From Oricola nitratireducens (GTDB lineage: Bacteria > Pseudomonadota > Alphaproteobacteria > Rhizobiales > Rhizobiaceae), in the NCBI RefSeq assembly GCF_014904745.1, contig NZ_JACZCS010000001.1:411417-475416 (forward strand): DNA of 64,000 bases, given 5' to 3'. The translations under genes were made by a program, and so were the position numbers. Shown here piece after piece: positions 1-10,342 of this stretch (position 1 is the first letter of the stretch; every line of letters begins with the position of its first letter). The notes beneath the pieces are model-generated. The model was not told the DNA's origin and did not search any database. It was given only the letters and a program-made list of their open reading frames with translations.

Positions 1-1
1 C

Positions 2-892
2 AATCGTCTCTATATCGAGGACGGCGCCGACATCGACCGCGAACTCTATCTCTCGATCCTGATCGACCGCACGGTCGGCCGTCCGGCCTTCGTGGTTTCG
101 ACCGAGGGCGGCATGGACATCGAGGCGGTTGCCGAGGAAACCCCGGACAAGATCGTCACCCTGGCGATCGATCCGGAAACCGGCGTCACCGATGCCGACT
201 GCAAGAAGCTCAACAGGGCGCTTAAGCTGACCAAGGACGCGGCCAAGGACGGGATGAAACTGTTCCCGATCCTCTACAAGGCGTTCACCGAGAAGGACAT
301 GAGCCTGCTCGAGGTCAATCCGCTGATCGTCATGAAGGACGGCCATCTGCGCGTGCTCGACGCCAAGGTCTCCTTCGACGGCAACGCGCTGTTCCGCCAC
401 GACGACATCATGGCGCTGCGCGACAAGTCGGAAGAGGACGAGAAGGAGATCGAGGCTTCCAAGCACGATCTCGCCTATGTCGCGCTCGACGGCGATATCG
501 GCTGTATGGTCAACGGCGCAGGCCTCGCCATGGCGACGATGGACATCATCAAGCTCTACGGCAAGGAGCCGGCGAACTTCCTCGATGTCGGCGGCGGCGC
601 GTCGAAGGAAAAAGTCACCGCGGCGTTCAAGATCATCACCGCCGATCCTGCCGTCAAAGGCATCCTCGTCAACATCTTCGGCGGCATCATGAAATGCGAC
701 GTGATTGCCGAAGGCGTCGTCGCGGCGGTCAAGGAAGTCGGGCTCAAGGTGCCGCTGGTCGTGCGCCTCGAAGGCACCAATGTCGAACTCGGCAAAAAGA
801 TCATCAACGAAAGCGGCCTCAACGTCATCGCGGCCGACGATCTCGATGACGCGGCGCAGAAGATCGTCGCAGCCGTCGGAGAGGCCGCGTAG
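2..892 (+). CDS. sucC: succinyl-CoA synthetase beta subunit (5' end missing)
   Basis: ADP-forming succinate-CoA ligase beta subunit, which makes ATP from succinyl-CoA in the TCA cycle together with SucD. The reading frame is open from the left window edge. 296 residues are visible against about 390-398 for the family, so roughly the first 100 (most of the ATP-grasp N-terminus) lie outside the window. Visible family motifs are [18 protein letters not shown] and VRLEGTNV, the last two belonging to the CoA-ligase domain. The stop codon overlaps the GTG of the next gene (TAGTG), suggesting coupled translation. sucD follows after one intervening gene. Identification is firm. Confidence 0.97.
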   Translation, partial: NRLYIEDGADIDRELYLSILIDRTVGRPAFVVSTEGGMDIEAVAEETPDKIVTLAIDPETGVTDADCKKLNRALKLTKDAAKDGMKLFPILYKAFTEKDMSLLEVNPLIVMKDGHLRVLDAKVSFDGNALFRHDDIMALRDKSEEDEKEIEASKHDLAYVALDGDIGCMVNGAGLAMATMDIIKLYGKEPANFLDVGGGASKEKVTAAFKIITADPAVKGILVNIFGGIMKCDVIAEGVVAAVKEVGLKVPLVVRLEGTNVELGKKIINESGLNVIAADDLDDAAQKIVAAVGEAA

Positions 893-1527
893 TGCACGCG
901 TTGCGGTCAGTCGCTGTTGCAGCAGCGCTCGTAGCGGCGTCGATGACGCCGGTTCGGGCGCATGCGCCGGACGGCGCGGCCTTCGTGGCCGCGTTCCGCG
1001 CGGTCTGCCTGCCGCAGCGACTGTCCTATGACGGCATGATCGACCTCGCCGGATCACTCGGATGGCGGACTGTTGTCCCGGGCTCCAGCGAGGAACTCGC
1101 GGCCATTCTCAAACTGGCTGACGATGCGATCGCCAAGAATGACGGAGACGTCCGAATGGCGCGGTCCGCGTTCGAACGTGTCGTCGCCGGCAAGCTCCAC
1201 CACCTGCTTCTCAGCCACATAGTCGCTCCGGAAGCCCCGGCGGTGACGAGCTGCGCGCTTTACGATTTCGGGGCCACCGAACAGATCGATGCGCAACTGG
1301 TCACCGATGTCGTCGGCGTCGAGCAAAAACGCTACTTCGTCAATGACGGCTTCCATGCCTATAGCTGGGGCGTCACGCCGGCGATGCCCGGCACGTTCCA
1401 GACCGTTCTCACTTTCGTTGCCGAGGACAGCCCGCATGTCGAAAAGACGGGTTTTTCCGGCCTTGTTCTGAAAATCGATTCCACTGACCCGGATGCCGTC
1501 AAGGCGGAACCGGACGCCAAGGATTAA
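892..1527 (+). CDS. exported protein of unknown function between sucC and sucD
   Basis: A 211-residue protein that I cannot assign to a family. Residues 1-25 look like a Sec signal peptide (Arg, an alanine-rich core, then VRAHA), so the product is probably periplasmic. It has two cysteines in the mature part (C39 and C121), which could form a disulfide. There are no membrane segments after the signal. The GTG start overlaps the sucC stop by one base, and the stop lies 16 bases before the sucD ATG, so it should be co-transcribed with the synthetase. An exported protein here is odd because SucCD is cytosolic. Codon use looks like its neighbours. Confidence 0.8.
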   Translation: MHALRSVAVAAALVAASMTPVRAHAPDGAAFVAAFRAVCLPQRLSYDGMIDLAGSLGWRTVVPGSSEELAAILKLADDAIAKNDGDVRMARSAFERVVAGKLHHLLLSHIVAPEAPAVTSCALYDFGATEQIDAQLVTDVVGVEQKRYFVNDGFHAYSWGVTPAMPGTFQTVLTFVAEDSPHVEKTGFSGLVLKIDSTDPDAVKAEPDAKD

Positions 1528-1543
1528 GGGAGCTGCAAAGCAC

Positions 1544-2464
1544 ATGTCCATCCTCGTAAACAAAGACACCAAGGTTCTTGTCCAGGGACTGACCGGCAAG
1601 ACCGGGACCTTCCACACCGAACAGGCGCTGGGTTATTACGGCACCCAGATGGTCGCCGGAATTCACCCGAAGAAGGGCGGCGAAACCTGGACCGCGGGCG
1701 AAGGCGCCGGCGAGGCGGCCGGTCGCGAACTGCCGATCTTCGCCAGCGTCGGGGAAGCCAAGGAAGCGACCGGCGCCAACGCATCGGTGATCTACGTTCC
1801 GCCGGCAGGCGCGGGCGCCGCGATCATCGAGGCGATCGAGGCCGAGATCCCGCTTATCGTCTGCATCACGGAAGGCATTCCGGTGCTGGACATGGTCAAC
1901 GTCAAGGCGAAGCTCGACAAGTCGACCTCGCGCCTGATCGGGCCGAACTGCCCGGGCGTTCTGACGCCAGAAGAATGCAAGATCGGCATCATGCCGGGCT
2001 CGATCTTCAAGAAGGGCAATGTCGGCATCCTGTCGCGCTCCGGCACGCTGACCTACGAGGCGGTCTTCCAGACCACCAATGAAGGCCTCGGCCAGACGAC
2101 GGCTGTCGGCATTGGTGGCGACCCGGTCAAGGGCACCGAGTTCATCGATGTCCTGGAGATGTTCCTCGCCGACGACGAGACCCAGTCGATCATCATGATC
2201 GGCGAAATCGGCGGTTCGGCCGAGGAGGACGCGGCGCAGTTCCTCAAGGACGAGGCCAAGAAGGGCCGCAAGAAGCCGATGGTCGGCTTCATCGCCGGCC
2301 GCACGGCGCCTCCCGGCCGCACCATGGGCCACGCCGGCGCGGTGATCTCCGGCGGCAAGGGCGGTGCCGAAGACAAGATCGCGGCGATGGAGGATGCGGG
2401 CATCCTCGTCTCGCCGTCGCCGGCACAGCTCGGCAAGACGCTTGTCGAAGTGCTGAAGGGCTGA
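1544..2464 (+). CDS. sucD: succinyl-CoA synthetase alpha subunit
   Basis: Alpha subunit of the SucCD complex. It carries the CoA-binding Rossmann domain ([15 protein letters not shown] region near the N-terminus) and the phosphohistidine loop. The active-site His is H263 in [14 protein letters not shown]. The protein has 306 residues, slightly longer than the usual 290-300. The ATG at 1544 is chosen because the conserved MSILV start of rhizobial SucD is there, with GGGAG about 14 bases upstream. The family glycine-rich and catalytic segments ([19 protein letters not shown]) are all present. It lies in the order sucC-X-sucD-sucA. Confidence 0.97.
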   Translation: MSILVNKDTKVLVQGLTGKTGTFHTEQALGYYGTQMVAGIHPKKGGETWTAGEGAGEAAGRELPIFASVGEAKEATGANASVIYVPPAGAGAAIIEAIEAEIPLIVCITEGIPVLDMVNVKAKLDKSTSRLIGPNCPGVLTPEECKIGIMPGSIFKKGNVGILSRSGTLTYEAVFQTTNEGLGQTTAVGIGGDPVKGTEFIDVLEMFLADDETQSIIMIGEIGGSAEEDAAQFLKDEAKKGRKKPMVGFIAGRTAPPGRTMGHAGAVISGGKGGAEDKIAAMEDAGILVSPSPAQLGKTLVEVLKG

Positions 2465-2473
2465 AGAGACTGA

Positions 2474-2496
2474 CCGGGGCGGCGCGTTCGCCCCGG
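2474..2496 (+). promoter_or_regulatory. GC-rich stem-loop between sucD and sucA
   Basis: An 8-bp perfect stem (CCGGGGCG pairing with CGCCCCGG) with a 7-base loop sits 10 bases after the sucD stop. No T-run follows, so it is not a standard intrinsic terminator. Such hairpins between genes of one operon often protect the upstream mRNA or reduce read-through. That role is inference. Confidence 0.4.
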
Positions 2497-2604
2497 ACTC
2501 GACCAGGGGGCAAAGGCGGCTCGAGACCGCCATGGAAACATGAGCGCCAAGGCGCAACGGCAACCCAAGGATCGGGCCGGCACGGCCCGCACAAGGTGAA
2601 GCAA

Positions 2605-5595
2605 ATGGCACGCACCGACGAACTGAACGACATATTCGCGTCGACCTCGTTTCTCTATGGCGGCAACGCCCACTATATCGAGGAACTCTACGCTCAGTTT
2701 CAGGACAATCCGGCCTCCGTACCGGTCGAATGGCAGACCTTCTTCGGCGATCTGCACGACAAGCCCGACGACGTGCGCAAGAACGCGCGCGGCGCGTCGT
2801 GGGAGCGCGACAACTGGCCGCTGACGCCGAATGGCGAGCTGACCTCGGCGCTCGACGGCAACTGGGCCGTCGTCGAAGACCACATGGGCGCCAAGCTGAA
2901 GGAAAAGGCGGCCGTCGCCGGCAAGCCCACCTCGGATGCCGAGATCCTGCAGGCGCAGCGCGATTCGGTCCGCGCCATCATGATGATCCGCGCCTACCGC
3001 ATGCGCGGCCATCTGCACGCCAATCTCGACCCGCTCGGCCTGGCCGGCCCGAAGGAAGACTATAACGAGTTGCATCCCTCGGCCTACGGTTTTACCGAGG
3101 CCGACTACGACCGCAGCATCTTCATCGACAACGTTCTCGGTCTCGAATACGCGACCATCCCCGAGATGCTCGACATTCTGAAGCGGACCTATTGCTCCAC
3201 GATCGGCGTCGAATTCATGCACATCTCCAATCCGGAGGAGAAGTCATGGATCCAGCAGCGCATCGAGGGGCCGGACAAGGGCGTCGCGTTCACCGCCAAC
3301 GGCAAGAAGGCGATCCTGCAGAAGCTGGTCGAGGCGGAAGGTTTCGAGCAGTTCATCGACGTCAAGTACAAGGGAACCAAGCGCTTCGGCCTCGATGGTG
3401 GCGAATCGCTGATCCCGGCGCTCGAGCAGATCATCAAGCGCGGCGGCGCCATGGGCCTCAAAGAGGTCGTGTTCGGCATGGCCCACCGCGGCCGTCTCAA
3501 CGTGCTCAGCCAGGTGATGGCGAAGCCGCACCGCGCGATCTTCAACGAGTTCAAGGGCGGGTCTTTCACGCCTGACGAGGTCGAGGGTTCGGGCGACGTG
3601 AAATACCACCTTGGCGCCTCGTCGGACCGCGAGTTCGACGGCAACAAGGTGCACCTGTCGCTGACCGCCAACCCGTCGCACCTGGAAATCGTCGATCCGG
3701 TCGTGATGGGCAAGGCGCGCGCCAAGCAGGACCAGCATGCGGGCGGCGCGCAGCGCGACGAAATCGTGCCGCTGGAGGATCGCGCCAAGGTGATGCCGCT
3801 GCTGATCCACGGCGACGCGGCCTTTGCCGGCCAGGGCGTGGTGCCGGAATGCCTGGGCCTGTCGGCGCTGCGCGGCCATCGCGTCGCCGGCACGCTGCAT
3901 GTCATCATCAACAACCAGATCGGGTTCACGACCAATCCGCGGTTCTCGCGCTCCTCGCCCTATCCGTCCGACGTGGCGAAGATGATCGAGGCGCCGATTT
4001 TCCACGTTAACGGCGACGACCCGGAGGCGGTGGTCTACGCGGCCAAGGTGGCGACCGAATTCCGGATGCTGTTCCACAAGCCGGTCGTCATCGACATGTT
4101 CTGCTACCGCCGCTTCGGCCACAACGAGGGCGACGAGCCGGCGTTCACGCAGCCGCTGATGTACCGCAAGATCCGCGCCCACAAGACGACGGCGCAGATC
4201 TATGCCGACCAGCTGATCGCCGAAGGCCTGATCAGGGTCGACGAATACGACAAGATGAAGTCCGACTGGCGCGAGCATCTGGAGGTCGAGTTCCAGGCCG
4301 GCGACAATTTCAAGCCGAACAAGGCGGACTGGCTCGACGGCAAGTGGTCGGGCCTGTCCAAGGCGGACAACGAGGACGAGCGCCGGCGCGGCAAGACCGC
4401 CGTGCCGATGAAGGCGCTCAAGGAGATCGGCAAGAAACTGACGACGGTGCCGGACGGGTTCAACGCGCACCGCACGATCCAGCGCTTTCTCGGCAACCGC
4501 GCCATGATGATCGAGACAGGCGAGGGCGTCGACTGGGCGACGGCGGAGGCGCTGGCCTTCGGGTCGCTCGTCCAGGAAGGCTACGGCGTGCGGCTGTCCG
4601 GACAGGATTGCGAACGCGGCACCTTCTCGCAGCGCCATTCGGTGCTCTACGACCAGGAGACCGAAGACCGCTATGTCTCGCTGAACAACATCGCCAAGGG
4701 CCAGGGCCGCTTCGAGGTCATCAACTCGATGCTCTCGGAAGAGGCCGTGCTCGGCTTCGAATACGGCTATTCGCTGGCCGAACCGAACGGGCTGACACTC
4801 TGGGAAGCGCAGTTCGGCGATTTCGCCAACGGCGCGCAGGTCGTCTTCGACCAGTTCATCTCGTCGGGCGAGCGCAAGTGGCTGCGCATGTCCGGCCTCG
4901 TCTGCCTGCTGCCGCATGGCTACGAGGGCCAGGGGCCGGAACACTCCTCGGCCCGGCTCGAGCGCTATCTGCAGATGTGCGCGGAAGACAACATGCAGGT
5001 GGCGAACTGCACGACGCCGGCCAACTATTTCCACATCCTGCGCCGGCAGCTGAAGCGCGACTTCCGCAAGCCGCTCATCCTGATGACGCCGAAATCGCTG
5101 CTGCGCCACAAGCGCGCCGTGTCGACGCTGAACGAGATGTCGGGCGAAAGCGCGTTCCACCGGCTGCTGTGGGACGATGCCGAGATGATCAAGGACGGCC
5201 CGATCAAGCTGGTGACGGATTCCAAGATCCGCCGCGTCGTGATGTGCACCGGCAAGGTCTATTTCGATCTGCTCGAGGAGCGCGAGGCGCGCGGCGTCAA
5301 CGACGTCTATCTGCTTCGCCTCGAACAGCTCTATCCGTTCCCGGCCAAGGCGCTGATCACCGAATTGTCGCGCTTCAAGAACGCCGACATGGTCTGGTGC
5401 CAGGAGGAGCCGAAAAACATGGGCGCCTGGGCCTTCATCGATCCCTACCTGGAATGGGTTCTCGCCCACATCAACGCCAAGCATCAGCGCGTGCGCTACA
5501 CCGGCCGCGCGGCGTCCGCCTCGACGGCGACCGGCCTGATGTCGAAGCACAAGGAACAACTGGCGGCCTTCCTAGAAGACGCGCTCGGCGAATGA
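2605..5595 (+). CDS. sucA: 2-oxoglutarate dehydrogenase E1 component
   Basis: Thiamine-diphosphate-dependent decarboxylase of the 2-oxoglutarate dehydrogenase complex. It converts 2-oxoglutarate to a succinyl group carried by SucB. 996 residues, full length. Visible motifs are the N-terminal YGGNAHYIEELY segment, AHRGRLNVL, and the TPP/Mg motif GDAAFAGQG followed about 30 residues later by NNQIGF. A further motif is GHNEGDEP, and the C-terminal transketolase-type half contains EGQGPEHSSARLER. The ATG at 2605 is preferred over an in-frame GTG at 2596 because AAGGTG lies six bases before it. It is followed 37 bases later by sucB. Confidence 0.98.
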   Translation: MARTDELNDIFASTSFLYGGNAHYIEELYAQFQDNPASVPVEWQTFFGDLHDKPDDVRKNARGASWERDNWPLTPNGELTSALDGNWAVVEDHMGAKLKEKAAVAGKPTSDAEILQAQRDSVRAIMMIRAYRMRGHLHANLDPLGLAGPKEDYNELHPSAYGFTEADYDRSIFIDNVLGLEYATIPEMLDILKRTYCSTIGVEFMHISNPEEKSWIQQRIEGPDKGVAFTANGKKAILQKLVEAEGFEQFIDVKYKGTKRFGLDGGESLIPALEQIIKRGGAMGLKEVVFGMAHRGRLNVLSQVMAKPHRAIFNEFKGGSFTPDEVEGSGDVKYHLGASSDREFDGNKVHLSLTANPSHLEIVDPVVMGKARAKQDQHAGGAQRDEIVPLEDRAKVMPLLIHGDAAFAGQGVVPECLGLSALRGHRVAGTLHVIINNQIGFTTNPRFSRSSPYPSDVAKMIEAPIFHVNGDDPEAVVYAAKVATEFRMLFHKPVVIDMFCYRRFGHNEGDEPAFTQPLMYRKIRAHKTTAQIYADQLIAEGLIRVDEYDKMKSDWREHLEVEFQAGDNFKPNKADWLDGKWSGLSKADNEDERRRGKTAVPMKALKEIGKKLTTVPDGFNAHRTIQRFLGNRAMMIETGEGVDWATAEALAFGSLVQEGYGVRLSGQDCERGTFSQRHSVLYDQETEDRYVSLNNIAKGQGRFEVINSMLSEEAVLGFEYGYSLAEPNGLTLWEAQFGDFANGAQVVFDQFISSGERKWLRMSGLVCLLPHGYEGQGPEHSSARLERYLQMCAEDNMQVANCTTPANYFHILRRQLKRDFRKPLILMTPKSLLRHKRAVSTLNEMSGESAFHRLLWDDAEMIKDGPIKLVTDSKIRRVVMCTGKVYFDLLEEREARGVNDVYLLRLEQLYPFPAKALITELSRFKNADMVWCQEEPKNMGAWAFIDPYLEWVLAHINAKHQRVRYTGRAASASTATGLMSKHKEQLAAFLEDALGE

Positions 5596-5632
5596 CGCCG
5601 CTTTGAACCACGAATTTTGGAAAGACTGAACG

Positions 5633-6865
5633 ATGGCTAAAGAAATCCGCGTACCCACCCTCGGCGAATCGGTCACGGAAGCAACGATCGGCAAGTGGTT
5701 CAAGAAAACCGGCGACGCCGTCGCCGACGGCGAAACTCTGGTCGAACTCGAAACCGACAAGGTGACGCTGGAAGTGCCGGCGCCCGCCGCGGGCACGCTC
5801 GGCGAGATCCTTGCGCCGGAAGGCGAGACGGTTGAGGTCAACGCGCTTCTCGGCATGCTGAACGAGGGCGAGGGCGCGCCCGCCGCCCCGGCCGAGGCGG
5901 CAAAGACGCAAGAGGCCGCGCCGGCGAAAGAAGAGGCAAAGCCCGCTCCCGCCCCGGCCGCGAAATCCGGCGACATGCCGCCGGCGCCGTCGGCCGCCAA
6001 GCTGATGGCCGACACCAATGTTGCCGCGGACAAGGTTGCCGGTTCCGGCAAGCGCGGACAGGTGCTCAAGGGCGACGTCATCGAGGCGATCGCCTCGGGC
6101 GCGACCGCGGCAGCGCAGCCGGAAGCGCCGCGCGCCGCCCGCGCGTCGTCGCCGGAAACCGATGCCGTGCGCGAGGAACGCGTGCGCATGACGAAATTGC
6201 GCCAGACCATCGCGCGCCGACTGAAGGATGCGCAGAACTCGGCGGCGATGCTGACCACCTACAACGAGGTGGACATGACCGCGGTGATGGACCTGCGCAA
6301 GAAATACAAGGACCTGTTCGAGAAGAAGCACGGCGTGAAGCTCGGCTTCATGGGCTTCTTCACCAAGGCGGTGACGCATGCGCTGCAGGAAGTCCCGGCG
6401 GTCAATGCCGAGATTGACGGCACGGACATCATCTACAAGCATTTCTGCCACATCGGCGTCGCGGTGGGCACTGACAAGGGCCTCGTCGTTCCGGTCGTGC
6501 GTGACGCCGACCAGATGGGCATTGCCGATATCGAGAAGGAAATCGGCCGGCTCGGCCTTGCGGCGCGCGACGGCAAGCTCGGCATGGCCGACATGCAGGG
6601 CGGCACCTTCACGATTTCCAATGGCGGCGTCTACGGCTCGTTGATGTCCTCGCCGATCCTGAACGCGCCGCAATCCGGCATTCTCGGCATGCACAAGATC
6701 CAGGAACGGCCGATGGCGATCGGCGGCCAGGTGGTGATCCGTCCGATGATGTATCTGGCGCTTTCCTACGACCATCGCATCGTCGACGGCAAGGAAGCCG
6801 TGACCTTCCTGGTGCGGGTCAAGGAGAGCCTCGAGGATCCGGAGCGTCTCGTTCTCGACCTCTAA
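5633..6865 (+). CDS. sucB: dihydrolipoyllysine succinyltransferase (E2 of 2-oxoglutarate dehydrogenase)
   Basis: E2 core of the 2-oxoglutarate dehydrogenase complex, transferring the succinyl group to CoA. 410 residues, in order: a lipoyl domain (about 2-76) with the lipoylated Lys K43 in [10 protein letters not shown]; an Ala/Pro/Lys linker (about 80-112); the peripheral E1/E3-binding domain (about 115-150); and the catalytic domain (about 180-410). The last has the acyltransferase motif HRIVDG, with H381 and D385 as the expected catalytic pair. It has a single lipoyl domain, as usual for SucB. It sits between sucA and the LysE-like gene, with lpdA next. Confidence 0.97.
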   Translation: MAKEIRVPTLGESVTEATIGKWFKKTGDAVADGETLVELETDKVTLEVPAPAAGTLGEILAPEGETVEVNALLGMLNEGEGAPAAPAEAAKTQEAAPAKEEAKPAPAPAAKSGDMPPAPSAAKLMADTNVAADKVAGSGKRGQVLKGDVIEAIASGATAAAQPEAPRAARASSPETDAVREERVRMTKLRQTIARRLKDAQNSAAMLTTYNEVDMTAVMDLRKKYKDLFEKKHGVKLGFMGFFTKAVTHALQEVPAVNAEIDGTDIIYKHFCHIGVAVGTDKGLVVPVVRDADQMGIADIEKEIGRLGLAARDGKLGMADMQGGTFTISNGGVYGSLMSSPILNAPQSGILGMHKIQERPMAIGGQVVIRPMMYLALSYDHRIVDGKEAVTFLVRVKESLEDPERLVLDL

Positions 6866-6922
6866 TCGCAAGGCGGGTTGCCGGTCGCTGCCGGCCATCC
6901 GCCGACCCGATCCGGGAGACCA

Positions 6923-7570
6923 ATGCCGATGACCCAGTACTGGATTGAACTCGCCTCCATCATGGCCGTTTTCTCCTTCGCCATCGTGGCGCCGGGAGCC
7001 GATACGGCGATGGTCATGCGCCAGGCGATCGTCCACGGACGCCGGGCCGCGATCCTGACCAGTATCGGCGTCGGGGTGTCGCTGATGTTCCATGTCAGCT
7101 ACACGATCCTCGGGCTCGGGCTGATCATTTCGCAGTCGATCCTGCTGTTCAACCTGCTGAAATGGCTTGGCGTCGCCTATCTCGTCTATATCGGCGTGCA
7201 GTCGCTGCGCGCAGGCAGGGTGACGCTTGACGCGGGCGTGCCAGACGCGTCGGGCAAGGCGCTTCCGCAGACCGCCTTCAAGGGGTTCGCGCTCGGTTTC
7301 CTGGCCAATGCGCTCAATCCCAAGCCGGTGTTCTTCTTCCTGTCGGTCTTTTCGGCGATCGTCAGTCACGAGACGCCGGCGGCGATCAAGTTCGGCTACG
7401 GTCTGGTGATGGCGGGCTGCCTGATCGCCTGGTTCGTCGGCGTGTCCTTCTTCCTGACGACGCCGCGCATGCGTGCCGCTTTCGAGCGGGCGAGCAAGTG
7501 GATCAACCGCGCGAGCGGCGCCGTCTTCATTGCCTTCGGCCTCAAGCTTGCCGCCGAAAAGGCGGGTTGA
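6923..7570 (+). CDS. LysE/RhtB-family amino-acid exporter
   Basis: A 215-residue inner-membrane protein with about six hydrophobic segments, matching the LysE family in length. The family N-terminal signature is visible in APGADTAMVMRQAI, with a second conserved stretch at FLANALNPKPVFFF. These proteins export amino acids such as lysine, threonine or homoserine lactone; the substrate cannot be read from sequence. The start at 6923 has GGAG four bases upstream; an ATG at 6929 is an alternative. It is inserted between sucB and lpdA, an otherwise metabolic context. Confidence 0.9.
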   Translation: MPMTQYWIELASIMAVFSFAIVAPGADTAMVMRQAIVHGRRAAILTSIGVGVSLMFHVSYTILGLGLIISQSILLFNLLKWLGVAYLVYIGVQSLRAGRVTLDAGVPDASGKALPQTAFKGFALGFLANALNPKPVFFFLSVFSAIVSHETPAAIKFGYGLVMAGCLIAWFVGVSFFLTTPRMRAAFERASKWINRASGAVFIAFGLKLAAEKAG

Positions 7571-7658
7571 CCTGACGGCCGCGTATACCAATTCGAGAAA
7601 AGGCGGGTCTGGATACAGCCGCACAAGCAGCAAGACCGCGTAAAAAAGGAAAAGTTCC

Positions 7659-9068
7659 ATGGCATACGATGTTGTAGTGATCGGATCGGGACCGGGCGGC
7701 TATGTCTGCGCAATCAAATGCGCGCAGCTCGGCCTCAAGACCGCGATCGTCGAAAAGCGGCCGACGCTCGGCGGCACCTGCCTCAACATCGGCTGCATTC
7801 CGTCAAAGGCGCTGCTGCATGCGTCCGAGATGTTCCACGAGACCGAGGCGACGTTGCCGAAGCTCGGCGTCAAGGTCGGCAAGCCGAAGCTCGATCTGCC
7901 GGCGATGATGGCGCACAAGGACGCCACCGTGAAATCCAATGTCGACGGCGTCGCCTTCCTGATGAAGAAGAACAAGGTCGACGTGCTGCGGGGCACCGGC
8001 ACGGTGCTCGGCGAAGGCAAGGTCTCGGTCGCCGACGAAGACGGCAAGACCAGCGAGATCGAGGCGAAGAACATCGTCATCGCCACCGGGTCCGATGTCG
8101 CCGGCATCCCCGGGGTCGAACTGGAATTCGACGAGAAGACGATCGTTTCCTCGACCGGCGCGCTCGACCTCGACAAGGTTCCGGGGCATCTGGTGGTGGT
8201 CGGCGCCGGTGTGATCGGGCTTGAGCTCGGTTCGGTCTGGCGGCGGCTCGGCGCGGAGGTGACCGTGGTCGAATTCCTCGACACGGTTCTCGGCGGCATG
8301 GACGGCGAGGTCTCCAAGCAGTTCCAGCGCCTGCTGGAACGGCAGGGGATGAAGTTCAGGCTCGGCGCCAAGGTCACCGGCGTCAAGAAGACGGCGAAGG
8401 GCGCCGACGTCACCTTCGAACCGGTCAAGGGCGGCGACGCCGAGACGGTTTCGGCCGATATCGTGCTCGTGGCGACGGGCCGCAAGCCCTATACGGACGG
8501 CCTCGGTCTGGAAAAGGCCGGCGTCGTGCTCGACGAGCGTGGCCGCGTCGAGATCAACGATCACTGGCAGACCTCGGTCACCGGCATTTATGCGCTGGGC
8601 GACGTGGTCAAGGGTCCGATGCTGGCGCACAAGGCCGAAGACGAGGGCATGGCGGTCGCCGAAATCATCGCCGGCCAGCATGGCCATGTGAATTTCGGCG
8701 TCATTCCCGGCGTGGTCTACACCGAGCCGGAGGTCGCTTCCGTCGGCAAGACCGAGGAGGAGCTGAAGAAGGAGGGCGTGGACTACGTCTCCGGCAAGTT
8801 CCCGTTCTCCGCCAATGGCCGCGCGCGGGCGATGCTGGCGCCGGACGGTTTCGTCAAGATCCTCGCCGACAAGAAGACCGACCGCGTGCTCGGCGTGCAC
8901 ATGCTCGGCAAGGGCGTCGGCGAGATGATCCACGAGGCGGCGGTGCTGATGGAGTTCGGCGGGTCTTCGGAAGACCTGGCGCGCACCTGCCATGCGCATC
9001 CAACCATGTCGGAAGCCGTGCGCGAGGCGGCGCTGGCGACCGCCTTCGGCAAGCCGATCCACATGTAG
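7659..9068 (+). CDS. lpdA: dihydrolipoyl dehydrogenase (E3)
   Basis: Flavoprotein that reoxidises dihydrolipoamide on SucB and passes electrons to NAD+. 469 residues. The FAD-binding GSGPGG is at 10-14. The redox disulfide C41/C46 is in [13 protein letters not shown]. The NAD-binding GAGVIG motif is near 184, and the C-terminal catalytic His-Glu pair (H447, E452) is in [18 protein letters not shown] precedes the ATG. The position after sucAB indicates the E3 of 2-oxoglutarate dehydrogenase, though rhizobia often share E3 between complexes. Confidence 0.97.
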   Translation: MAYDVVVIGSGPGGYVCAIKCAQLGLKTAIVEKRPTLGGTCLNIGCIPSKALLHASEMFHETEATLPKLGVKVGKPKLDLPAMMAHKDATVKSNVDGVAFLMKKNKVDVLRGTGTVLGEGKVSVADEDGKTSEIEAKNIVIATGSDVAGIPGVELEFDEKTIVSSTGALDLDKVPGHLVVVGAGVIGLELGSVWRRLGAEVTVVEFLDTVLGGMDGEVSKQFQRLLERQGMKFRLGAKVTGVKKTAKGADVTFEPVKGGDAETVSADIVLVATGRKPYTDGLGLEKAGVVLDERGRVEINDHWQTSVTGIYALGDVVKGPMLAHKAEDEGMAVAEIIAGQHGHVNFGVIPGVVYTEPEVASVGKTEEELKKEGVDYVSGKFPFSANGRARAMLAPDGFVKILADKKTDRVLGVHMLGKGVGEMIHEAAVLMEFGGSSEDLARTCHAHPTMSEAVREAALATAFGKPIHM

Positions 9069-9071
9069 TCT

Positions 9072-9102
9072 TTTCCGCATCGGCATCGCGCCGTTGCGGA
9101 AA
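9072..9102. other. imperfect inverted repeat downstream of lpdA
   Basis: TTTCCGCA (9072-9079) pairs with TGCGGAAA (9095-9102), and CGGC/GCCG can pair inside. It starts three bases after the lpdA stop but has no following T-run. It may be an mRNA 3'-end stabiliser or a weak terminator. Confidence 0.35.
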
Positions 9103-9194
9103 CGGGAACAATCTCTTCACGGTTTTTCCGTAGACGGAACGGCGTGGATGGTCGCATCGTGCCAGGAGCATGCGGCGAGAAGGGACTTACCGAT

Positions 9195-9977
9195 TTGATC
9201 AATCTGTCTAAATTCAGCGGAACGCTTGGCGCGGGCGCGCTCGCGGCCGTCTTGTTGGCTACGCCGTCGCTTGCGGGCGATTCCCCGCCCGGCATCGAGT
9301 TCGAACTCGGCGGCGGCGGTGCGGTCGCGCCACGCTACGAGGGATCGTCCGACTATCTCCTCAGCCCCTATCCGACGTTTCGCCTGAAGCGGCTGACCTT
9401 CTCGAACGGTTTCCAGATCGGCGGCGGCGACGGGATGGGCCTGTCCTTCTATCCCTCGTTCGCCTATCGTGGCGCGCGCAAGGCCGCCGACACGCTGGCG
9501 CTGACCGGTCTTGCGGATGTCGACGCGGCCGTCGAACTCGGTCTTGGCGCGTCCTATACGACGCCCGGTTTCAGGGTCTTTTCCGAGATCCGCCGCGGGG
9601 TGACCGGACATGACGGATTTGTCGGGGAAATCGGCGCGGATCTCATCATGCGGCCGGCGGACAAGCTGACGCTGTCGGCGGGGCCGCGCGCATCGTTCGC
9701 CGACGGCGCCTATATGGACACCTATTTCAGCGTCACGGCTGCCGAAGCCGTTGCGTCCGGGCTGCCGCAGTTCGACGCCGGGCCGGGCTTCAAGTCCGTC
9801 GGCGCGGAGGCCAAGCTGCGGTACGACTTTGCGCCCAACTGGGCGGTGGAAAGTTCGGCCAGCTACAACCGCCTGATCGGGGATGCCTCGAATTCGCCCG
9901 TGACGGGCATCGGCTCCCGCGATCAGTACGGCTTCCGGCTGGGTCTCGTGCGCAGTTTTCGGATCGACTTCCGGTAA
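9195..9977 (+). CDS. MipA/OmpV-family outer-membrane protein
   Basis: A predicted outer-membrane beta-barrel of the MipA/OmpV family. After a signal peptide (cleavage near SLAGDS) the sequence alternates polar and hydrophobic residues with many aromatic and glycine positions. It carries the family-typical start APRYEGSSDYLLSPYP and ends in a strand with terminal FR. The TTG at 9195 is chosen because it gives a clean signal peptide and has AGAAGGGA upstream; an in-frame ATG at 9144 would add 17 residues with no signal character. Family members are scaffold or porin-like. The specific role is unknown. Confidence 0.8.
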   Translation: MINLSKFSGTLGAGALAAVLLATPSLAGDSPPGIEFELGGGGAVAPRYEGSSDYLLSPYPTFRLKRLTFSNGFQIGGGDGMGLSFYPSFAYRGARKAADTLALTGLADVDAAVELGLGASYTTPGFRVFSEIRRGVTGHDGFVGEIGADLIMRPADKLTLSAGPRASFADGAYMDTYFSVTAAEAVASGLPQFDAGPGFKSVGAEAKLRYDFAPNWAVESSASYNRLIGDASNSPVTGIGSRDQYGFRLGLVRSFRIDFR

Positions 9978-9999
9978 GCGCGCGAGTTCGCCAAAACCG

Positions 10000-10200
10000 T
10001 TATTGTTCGGGCGAGGCCGGGATGATGTCATCCGGCACGTCGATCGTCACGTTGACGTCGTTGCTGTCGGTGAAGGCACCCGAATTATAGAGATAGAAGC
10101 CGCCGACCGCGAGCACGATCAGCAGAAGAATGGCGATGAACCAGCCGGCGCCGGTGCCGTTGGTGTAGACGACCCGGGTTTCACGATCCTGCGTTGTCAT
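10000..10200 (-). CDS. small single-span membrane protein
   Basis: A 66-residue protein with a polar N-terminus, one transmembrane helix (about residues 18-40) and an acidic C-terminal tail rich in Asp and Pro. CAGGAGATG precedes the ATG, a good ribosome site that supports a real gene. I recognise no family. The charge pattern suggests the tail is periplasmic. It ends convergent with the MipA/OmpV gene. Confidence 0.65.
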   Translation of the reverse strand: MTTQDRETRVVYTNGTGAGWFIAILLLIVLAVGGFYLYNSGAFTDSNDVNVTIDVPDDIIPASPEQ

Positions 10201-10282
10201 GTGTCATCTCCTGTTTGATTTCAGGGCGATAACGACGGGCGCCGCGAAGCGTTCCATCCTCTTTTTCGGCCATGACGAAACG

Positions 10283-10313
10283 AAAAAACCCGGCGTCTCA
10301 GAGGTACGCCGGG
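10283..10313 (-). terminator. intrinsic terminator of the small exported-protein gene
   Basis: On the minus strand the stem CCCGGCGT/ACGCCGGG (8 bp, 9-base loop) is followed by six T residues (the A-run at 10283-10288). It lies about 30 bases after the stop of the gene at 10343-10540. Confidence 0.85.
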
Positions 10314-10342
10314 CGTGAAGTTGTTTGGAGATCAGTCGGCGA

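Noticed and set aside
3244..5559. A 771-codon open frame on the minus strand across sucA
   Set aside because: It is a shadow of a high-G+C gene: rich in Arg, Ala and His, no ribosome site and no family motifs, whereas the plus strand encodes a complete E1 enzyme.
5471..7660. A 729-codon minus-strand frame across sucB and the LysE-type gene
   Set aside because: It spans two firmly identified plus-strand genes and has the low-complexity Arg/His/Asp composition of an antisense shadow.
9072..9102. Inverted repeat after lpdA as an intrinsic terminator
   Set aside because: There is no T-run; it is listed only as an inverted repeat.
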